Part shown: piece by piece, positions 55,318 through 64,000 of the stretch
How the letters are laid out: each line of letters starts with the position of its first letter
Numbering within the stretch: position 1 is the stretch's first letter
Origin: Rhizobium sp. Q54
GTDB lineage: Bacteria > Pseudomonadota > Alphaproteobacteria > Rhizobiales > Xanthobacteraceae
Assembly: GCA_945907045.1 (NCBI GenBank)
Contig: CAMDSH010000016.1
Location: 1 to 64,000 of the forward strand
Length of the DNA stretch: 64,000 nucleotides
Reading direction: 5' to 3'
Notes under the pieces: model-generated
The model's input: the letters and a program-made list of their open reading frames with translations, nothing else
The model's database searches: none
Told to the model about the DNA's origin: nothing
Program-made: the position numbers and the translations under genes

Positions 55318-57489
55318 ATGGCTAAGCGCGTAGTTGATGTTTTGGTGCCGGTCGCGGTCGACCAGGCCTATTCCTACCGGATGCCGGACGGGCTTGAGGC
55401 CAGCCCCGGCGATCTGGTGACGGTGCCGCTCGGCACCCGCAAGGCGACCGGTGTGGTGTGGGGCGAAGGTAGCGCGCGGCCCGGCCTCGACAACCGCCTG
55501 AAAGACATCGCCGCCAAGCTCGACATCCCGCCGCTAAAAGACGAACTGCGCAAGTTCATTGACTGGGTTTCCGGTTACACGCTCAACCCGCGCGGCACGG
55601 TGCTGCGCATGGCGATGCGCATGGGCGAGAAGCTTGGCCCGGAGCGCGGGCGCGTCGGCGTGCGGCTTGGTAGTACCCCGCCGAAACGCGTGACGGCGGC
55701 ACGCACGCGCGTGCTGGCGATTTTCGCCGACGGCCTCACGCGCACAAAAAGCGAAGCCGCGAGCGAGGCAGGCGTGAGCACCGGCGTCATCGATGGGCTG
55801 ATCGACGATGGCGCGCTGGAAACCGTGGTGCTGCCGCCGGAGCCGCTGGCGGGAATACCGGACCCCGATTATCTCGCGCCGGATTTCACGCCCGATCAGC
55901 GCGCGGCGGCGGATGCAATGCGCGAGACGGTCGCGAAAGGCGGCTACTCCGCGACGTTGATCGATGGCGTTACCGGTTCGGGAAAAACCGAAGTCTATTT
56001 CGAGGCGGTGGCGGAAAATATCCGGCGCAAGCGGCAGACGCTGATCCTGATGCCGGAAATTGCGCTCACCGCGCAGTTCCTTTCCCGTTTCGCCGAGCGT
56101 TTCGGCGTGCAAGCGGCGGAGTGGCATTCGCAATTATCTCCGCGCAGGCGGGCGCGCACCTGGAGTGCAGTCGCTGAAAACGAAGTGCCGGTGATTGTCG
56201 GCGCGCGTTCGGCGTTGTTTTTGCCTTACGCCGATCTCGGCCTGATCGTGATCGATGAAGAACACGATCCCGCCTACAAGCAGGAGGAGGGCGCGCATTA
56301 TCACGCCCGCGACATGGCGGTGGTGCGCGCGAGCATTGCGCAAATTCCGATCATCCTCTCGTCGGCAACGCCGTCGGTGGAATCGGAGGTCAACGCGCGG
56401 CGCGGGCGTTACAAACGGTTGCATCTGCCGGAGCGTTTCGGCGGACAGAGTTTGCCGTCGATCGAGGCAATCGATCTGACGAAGGAAGGCCCGCCGCGCG
56501 GGCGCTTCATCTCGCCACGGCTTGCCGAAGCGGTGAAGATCGCGCTGGAGCGCGGCGAACAGGCGCTGCTGTTCCTCAACCGGCGCGGGTTTGCGCCGCT
56601 TACGCTCTGTCGCGCCTGCGGCTTTCGTCTGCATTGCCCGGATTGCGATGCCTGGCTGGTCGATCACCGCTTCAAGAAAAAACTGGTCTGCCACCATTGC
56701 GGGTTCTCGACGCCGTATCCGAAGGAATGCCCGCAGTGTCACGCGACCGAGAGCTTCATGCCGGTCGGCCCCGGCGTCGAGCGGCTGCAACAGGAGGCAG
56801 CCGTGCTGTTTCCGGGAAAGCGCATCATGGTGCTCTCCAGCGATCTGGCGGACACAGTCGAGAAGCTGCGTAAAGAGCTGGATGACATCGCGCAAGGCCG
56901 CGTCGATATCGTCATCGGCACGCAACTTGTCGCCAAGGGGCATCATTTTCCGAAACTCAATCTCGTCGGCGTCGTCGATGCCGATTTGGGCCTCGGTAAC
57001 GGCGATCCGCGCGCGGCGGAAAGAACCTTTCAATTGCTGCATCAGGTGGTCGGCCGCGCGGGACGCGAGGCGGGGCGCGGGCACGGATTTTTGCAAACGC
57101 ATCAGCCGGAGCATCCGGTGATGCGCGCGCTTATCGTTGGCGACCGCGAGGCATTCTATTCGAGCGAAATTGTGCTGCGCGAAGCGGCGTCCTATCCGCC
57201 GTTCGGACGGCTGGCGAGCCTGGTGATCTCCGCCGCCAACCGGCACGCGGCGGAAGGCTATGCGCGGCAACTGGCGTCCGCCGCGCCGCGCCATGACGAC
57301 GTGCGCGTGCTCGGTCCCGCGGAAGCGCCGGTCGCGGTGGTGCGCGGGCGGCATCGCTTCAGATTGCTGGTGAAATCGCCGCGCGCCTTTGATCTGTCAG
57401 GCTACTTGCGGCAATGGCTGAGCGGCGGGCCGAAAGCGCGCGGCAGCATCAAGCTCGATGTCGATATCGATCCGCAGAGTTTCTTCTAG
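55318..57489 (+). CDS. priA: Primosomal replication protein N' (helicase PriA)
   Basis: Replication restart helicase, 723 residues. The N-terminal DNA-binding domain has VDVLVPVAVDQAYSYRMPDG. The helicase core has Walker A DGVTGSGKTEVYFEA and the DEEHD box (IVIDEEHDPAYKQEEGAHYH). Zinc-binding cysteines are in CRACGFRLHCPDCDAW and LVCHHCGFSTPYPKECPQC. The start at 55318 excludes a 45-residue upstream frame derived from the palindromic repeat. It converges with the SulP gene through shared CTAG stop codons (57486-57489). Confidence 0.95.
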   Translation: MAKRVVDVLVPVAVDQAYSYRMPDGLEASPGDLVTVPLGTRKATGVVWGEGSARPGLDNRLKDIAAKLDIPPLKDELRKFIDWVSGYTLNPRGTVLRMAMRMGEKLGPERGRVGVRLGSTPPKRVTAARTRVLAIFADGLTRTKSEAASEAGVSTGVIDGLIDDGALETVVLPPEPLAGIPDPDYLAPDFTPDQRAAADAMRETVAKGGYSATLIDGVTGSGKTEVYFEAVAENIRRKRQTLILMPEIALTAQFLSRFAERFGVQAAEWHSQLSPRRRARTWSAVAENEVPVIVGARSALFLPYADLGLIVIDEEHDPAYKQEEGAHYHARDMAVVRASIAQIPIILSSATPSVESEVNARRGRYKRLHLPERFGGQSLPSIEAIDLTKEGPPRGRFISPRLAEAVKIALERGEQALLFLNRRGFAPLTLCRACGFRLHCPDCDAWLVDHRFKKKLVCHHCGFSTPYPKECPQCHATESFMPVGPGVERLQQEAAVLFPGKRIMVLSSDLADTVEKLRKELDDIAQGRVDIVIGTQLVAKGHHFPKLNLVGVVDADLGLGNGDPRAAERTFQLLHQVVGRAGREAGRGHGFLQTHQPEHPVMRALIVGDREAFYSSEIVLREAASYPPFGRLASLVISAANRHAAEGYARQLASAAPRHDDVRVLGPAEAPVAVVRGRHRFRLLVKSPRAFDLSGYLRQWLSGGPKARGSIKLDVDIDPQSFF

Positions 57490-58784
57490 GCCTGCTTGCT
57501 GCGATGCATCCAGTAAAGCGCCGCGGCTATTGCAACCCCGGTTGCGATGCCGGTAAGCAGCCCGACGAAAATCGTGAGAAAAAGGGTCGCCAGCAGAACG
57601 ACGGCATCGCCGCGCGAGCCGCGGATGAGCGTCCATAATTCATCCTTGTCGGCCATGCGCCACGCCACAATCATCAATACGGCGCCGAGCGCGGCAAGTG
57701 GGATGTAAGCGATGAGCGGCGCCGCGGCCACCAATAGAAGCAGCAGATAGAGGGAATGAAACATTCCCGACATCGGGCCGCGCGCGCCGGCGCGGATGTT
57801 GGTGGCGGTGCGGGCGATGGTGCCGGTGACGCAAATGCCGCCGAAGATCACCGAAGCGATGTTGGCTGCGCCCTGCGCAACCAGTTCGCAGTTCGAGCGA
57901 TGATTGGCATTCGCCATGCCATCGGCGACCACTGCCGAGAGCAACGATTCGATGGCGCCTAGGATCGCGATGGCGATGGCGTCGGGCAGCACCGCCTGCA
58001 ATTTCTCCAAACTAAACATCGGCAAAGTCGGCGATGGAAGCGTGTTCGGCAGCACGCCGAAGCGGGAGCCAACGGTCGCAACATCGAGATGCAACAGGAA
58101 CGCAGCCGCGGCTGCCAGCACGACCGCGATCAGGAAGAACGGCCACTCCGGGCGCAGTCTGCGTACAAAGACAATGACGGCGATGGACAGCAGCGCAATC
58201 GCCACGGTCGGCCAATGCAGCGTGCTTATCGCGCTCCACAGAGCCAGCACCTTCGGCACCAGATCTGACGGCTCATGAGCGAGGTTGAGGCCGAGCAGGT
58301 CTTTTACCTGACTGGCAAAAATGATGACGGCGATGCCGGCGGTGAAGCCGACCAGCACCGGCAGCGGGATATATTTGATGTAGGTGCCGCCACGCATCAG
58401 GCCAAACACGATCATGATCAGTCCGGCAACTGCCGTCGCCAGCACCAGGCCGTCATAGCCGTGCCGTTCGACGATGCTGGCGACGAGCCCGATAAAGGCG
58501 CCGGCCGGTCCGCCGATCTGAAAGCGGCTTCCGCCCAGCAGCGAGACGATGAAACCGCCGATGATGGCGGTGTAGATGCCGCGGTCCGGCGACACGCCGG
58601 AGGCGATGGCAATCGCCATCGACAGCGGCAGGGCGACGATGGCGACGGTGAGGCCCGCGATGGCGTCGGCGCGCAGATCGCGCGCGCCATAGCCCTCGCG
58701 CAGCACGGTGACGATCTTCGGCATGAACATTCCGGCAGAGCCCGGCTCTGCGAAGGCCGGTCCCGGCGGCGTCACAAAGGCCAT
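57486..58784 (-). CDS. SulP/SLC26-family anion transporter lacking a STAS domain
   Basis: A 432-residue transporter with about 10-12 helices. The core signatures are DAIAGLTVAIVALPLSMAIA, GGSRFQIGGPAGAFIGLVAS and the helix-10 region (FGGICVTGTIARTATNIRAG). SulP proteins usually have 550-600 residues with a cytoplasmic STAS domain. Here the protein ends right after the last helix (ALYWMHRSKQA), so the STAS domain is absent, not encoded nearby on this strand. The transported anion (sulfate, bicarbonate or dicarboxylate) is unknown. The start may instead be at 58730. Confidence 0.87.
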   Translation of the reverse strand: MAFVTPPGPAFAEPGSAGMFMPKIVTVLREGYGARDLRADAIAGLTVAIVALPLSMAIAIASGVSPDRGIYTAIIGGFIVSLLGGSRFQIGGPAGAFIGLVASIVERHGYDGLVLATAVAGLIMIVFGLMRGGTYIKYIPLPVLVGFTAGIAVIIFASQVKDLLGLNLAHEPSDLVPKVLALWSAISTLHWPTVAIALLSIAVIVFVRRLRPEWPFFLIAVVLAAAAAFLLHLDVATVGSRFGVLPNTLPSPTLPMFSLEKLQAVLPDAIAIAILGAIESLLSAVVADGMANANHRSNCELVAQGAANIASVIFGGICVTGTIARTATNIRAGARGPMSGMFHSLYLLLLLVAAAPLIAYIPLAALGAVLMIVAWRMADKDELWTLIRGSRGDAVVLLATLFLTIFVGLLTGIATGVAIAAALYWMHRSKQA

Positions 58785-58927
58785 GGGTTTATGCCTCGGA
58801 TCATGAAGAAGGCGCGGACTGGAGCAGGCAATGGTTTCGGGCTTTTGCAGGAGAGCCGCAAGTCCGTTCGTCGCATAGGTGCTTCGACGCGCCGTGTTGC
58901 ACCCCTGCGCCGCCTATGTTAGCAAAA

Positions 58928-59020
58928 TCGCGATTTCGCGAGGGTTTCCGCGGGCTCCCGCGACGTCCTCCGAAGTCGGAATTCCATCTTGGATTCCAAG
59001 AGTTTGCGCCGTCTCCGGCG
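58928..59020 (+). promoter_or_regulatory. Leader with four consecutive hairpins before atpH
   Basis: Four short perfect inverted repeats in a row: TCGCGA-TT-TCGCGA (58928-58941), CGCGGG-CT-CCCGCG (58949-58962), CTTGGA-T-TCCAAG (58988-59000) and CGCCG-TCTC-CGGCG (59007-59020). They end 43 bases before the atpH ATG. They may form a structured 5' leader of the atp operon or include protein-binding sites. The function is inferred from position only. Confidence 0.35.
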
Positions 59021-59063
59021 GCGGCGCTGAACTTGCGGATTGTGCAGTTGCGACGAAATTAAA

Positions 59064-61156
<2,093 letters not shown>

Positions 61157-61191
61157 TCGATAGCGCAAGCGTTTAAGGACACCGATCCCGG

Positions 61192-62067
61192 ATGGCTTCG
61201 CTTAAAGACATGCGCAATCGCATCGCCTCCACCAAGGCGACGCAAAAGATCACCAAGGCCATGCAGATGGTTGCGGCGTCGAAGCTGCGCCGCGCGCAGG
61301 TGGCGGCGGAGGCCGCGCGCCCCTTCGCCGAGCGCATGGACCGCGTGCTGGGCAATATCGCGTCCGCCGTCGCCGGTAGCGATTCCGCGCCGAAATTGCT
61401 CGCAGGCACTGGCAACGACAAAGTGCATCTGCTGATCGTCTGCACCGCCGAGCGCGGCCTGTGCGGCGCTTTCAACTCATCGATCGTGCGCCTCACGCGC
61501 GAGCGCGCCAATGCACTGACCAATCAAGGCAAGCAGGTGAAAATTCTCTGCGTCGGCCGCAAGGGCGCCGATCAGCTGCGCCGGCAATATTCCTCGCAGA
61601 TCGTCGAAGTGATCGAACTGCGCGGCCTGAAGACCATCGGCTTCGAGAACGCCGCCAAGATCGCGGAGAATATCGTCGCGCGTTTCGAGAAAGGCGAATT
61701 CGACGTCGCTACGCTGTTCTTCTCGCGCTTCAAGTCGGTCATTTTGCAGGTACCGACCGCGCAGCAAATCATTCCACCGGTGTTCGAGGCGGCCAAAGCG
61801 GCAGGCCCCGCCGCGGCTTATGAATACGAGCCGGAAGAAGAAGACATCTTGAGCGAACTGCTGCCGCGCAATTTGTCGGTGCAGGTGTTCCGCGCGCTGC
61901 TCGAAAACGCCGCGTCGGAGCAGGGCGCGCGCATGAGCGCGATGGATAACGCTACCCGCAACGCCGGCGAAATGATCCGCAAACAGACACTCACCTATAA
62001 CCGCACGCGTCAGGCGATGATCACGAAGGAATTGATCGAGATCATCTCCGGCGCTGAAGCGCTCTAG
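61192..62067 (+). CDS. atpG: ATP synthase F1 gamma subunit
   Basis: Central rotor shaft of F1, 291 residues. The N-terminal helix [20 protein letters not shown] and [16 protein letters not shown] and the C-terminal helix [20 protein letters not shown] with [20 protein letters not shown] are the conserved coiled-coil parts. The middle Rossmann-like region has [17 protein letters not shown]. Standard position between atpA and atpD. Confidence 0.97.
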   Translation: MASLKDMRNRIASTKATQKITKAMQMVAASKLRRAQVAAEAARPFAERMDRVLGNIASAVAGSDSAPKLLAGTGNDKVHLLIVCTAERGLCGAFNSSIVRLTRERANALTNQGKQVKILCVGRKGADQLRRQYSSQIVEVIELRGLKTIGFENAAKIAENIVARFEKGEFDVATLFFSRFKSVILQVPTAQQIIPPVFEAAKAAGPAAAYEYEPEEEDILSELLPRNLSVQVFRALLENAASEQGARMSAMDNATRNAGEMIRKQTLTYNRTRQAMITKELIEIISGAEAL

Positions 62068-62095
62068 CGTAACGAATCTAGTGAAGAGGACATAA

Positions 62096-63529
<1,434 letters not shown>

Positions 63530-63531
63530 TC

Positions 63532-63804
63532 ATGGCGGCGCGCCGCGGCACAAAACAGAATCAGCTCGCCGCCTTTCTGGTGGTCGGAGTGCTGATCGGC
63601 GCGCTGGCGGGTTTTTTGACGCGGCCGGAAACGGCGGAAATCCGGCTCGGTCCGATCAGCGTCGAGGTGCGCGGCAATAACGTGGCGCGCGGCGGCGAAT
63701 TGACCCGCAGCCAGTTCGAGCACATCGCGGTCGTTGCGCTGATCGGCGGAATTATTGGGCTGGGCCTGGGCTTCATGATTAGAAGCGGCAAACTTAAAAT
63801 CTGA
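63532..63804 (+). CDS. Small two-helix membrane protein inserted between atpD and atpC
   Basis: A 90-residue protein starting two bases after the atpD stop. A basic N-terminus (MAARRGTKQNQ) is followed by helix 1 (about 12-28, LAAFLVVGVLIGALAGFL). A short polar loop comes next (RPETAEIRLGPISVEVRGN), then helix 2 (about 63-83, IAVVALIGGIIGLGLGFMI). The chosen ATG fits the spacing, and the earlier in-frame codons lie inside atpD. It is not one of the eight usual F-type subunits, and I recognise no family. Position and same-strand spacing make cotranscription with the F1 genes very likely. Confidence 0.8.
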   Translation: MAARRGTKQNQLAAFLVVGVLIGALAGFLTRPETAEIRLGPISVEVRGNNVARGGELTRSQFEHIAVVALIGGIIGLGLGFMIRSGKLKI

Positions 63805-63811
63805 GTGAGCA

Positions 63812-64000
63812 ATGGCAAATTTTCATTTCGATCTCGTCTCGCCGGAAAAGCTCGCCTTCTCGGGCGAAGTTATGCAGGTGGACGTGCCGGGAGCCGAGGG
63901 CGATTTCGGCGTGCTCGCGGGCCATGCACCGCTGGTCGCCATGTTGCGGCCGGGCATTCTGACGATCCACGCCAGCGGCGGCGCGCAGCGCATCGTCGTG
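63812..64000 (+). CDS. atpC: ATP synthase F1 epsilon subunit, N-terminal part
   Basis: First 63 codons of the epsilon subunit, cut by the window edge. [20 protein letters not shown], then [20 protein letters not shown] and MLRPGILTI form the N-terminal beta-sandwich of epsilon. It starts seven bases after the small membrane-protein gene, with a GAGTGAGCA ribosome-site-like stretch. Last gene of the atpHAGDC-type operon. Confidence 0.95.
   Translation, partial: MANFHFDLVSPEKLAFSGEVMQVDVPGAEGDFGVLAGHAPLVAMLRPGILTIHASGGAQRIVV

Noticed and set aside
58897-58925. TTGCAC-N17-TAGCAA as a promoter for the atp operon
   Set aside because: Only about half of the consensus bases match at each hexamer, which is near chance for this length of sequence.

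Overview
The window is 64 kb of ordinary, GC-rich alphaproteobacterial core chromosome. The gene orders (ffh-rpsP-rimM-trmD-rplS followed by leuC and leuD; zapE-mdh-sucCDAB-lpd; ccmABCDG; atpHAGDC; sdhCDAB), a ybhL-type RNA leader in front of a Bax-inhibitor-like gene, and several families of GC-rich palindromic intergenic repeats point to the order Hyphomicrobiales (Rhizobiales), near the Xanthobacteraceae/Nitrobacteraceae. The exact genus cannot be fixed from sequence reading alone. I see no tRNA, rRNA, CRISPR array, insertion sequence, prophage or attachment site.

Layout. 0-3 kb: succinate dehydrogenase operon sdhCDAB on the minus strand, with sdhB cut by the window edge. 3-5 kb: a LysR regulator with a clear twin operator, and a mesaconyl-CoA hydratase-like gene. 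5-11 kb: a periplasmic redox region with an MXKDX-repeat protein, a b561-type cytochrome with a Tat-exported molybdenum lipoprotein, an exported cupin, leuB, and a sulfite oxidase/cytochrome c pair (sorAB-like). 11-19 kb: amino-acid biosynthesis (asd, leuD, leuC), a beta carbonic anhydrase, a malyl-CoA lyase/thioesterase-like gene and small exported proteins. 19-23 kb: ribosome and protein-targeting operon ffh-rpsP-rimM-trmD-rplS. 23-29 kb: exported GyrI-like protein, dapF, mtaB, a PPOX flavoprotein, an RluA pseudouridine synthase, ftsY and a YciB septation protein. 29-32 kb: cytochrome c maturation genes ccmABCDG in one overlapping minus-strand operon, including a 57-residue ccmD. 32-44 kb: acnA, DUF1223, DUF2794, two GNAT acetyltransferases, a BI-1 protein, a YbbAP-like ABC transporter next to a TesA-like esterase, thpR and zapE. 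44-53 kb: malate dehydrogenase, succinyl-CoA synthetase and the 2-oxoglutarate dehydrogenase complex as one plus-strand TCA cluster. 53-59 kb: a DUF4337 protein, xerC, priA and a SulP transporter without a STAS domain. 59-64 kb: F1 ATP synthase operon atpH-A-G-D, a small two-helix membrane protein, then atpC cut by the window edge.

The genes form a central respiratory set: acnA, 2-oxoglutarate dehydrogenase, sucCD, sdh and mdh supply TCA flux; Sdh, the b561 and c-type cytochromes and the Ccm system serve electron transfer; and F1 ATP synthase uses the resulting gradient. No obvious undescribed multi-gene system is present. The observations most worth following are a candidate minus-strand structured RNA at about 35.58-35.79 kb, the small membrane gene inside the atp operon, a row of four hairpins ahead of atpH, the twin LysR box, and the repeat families that sit just upstream of start codons.
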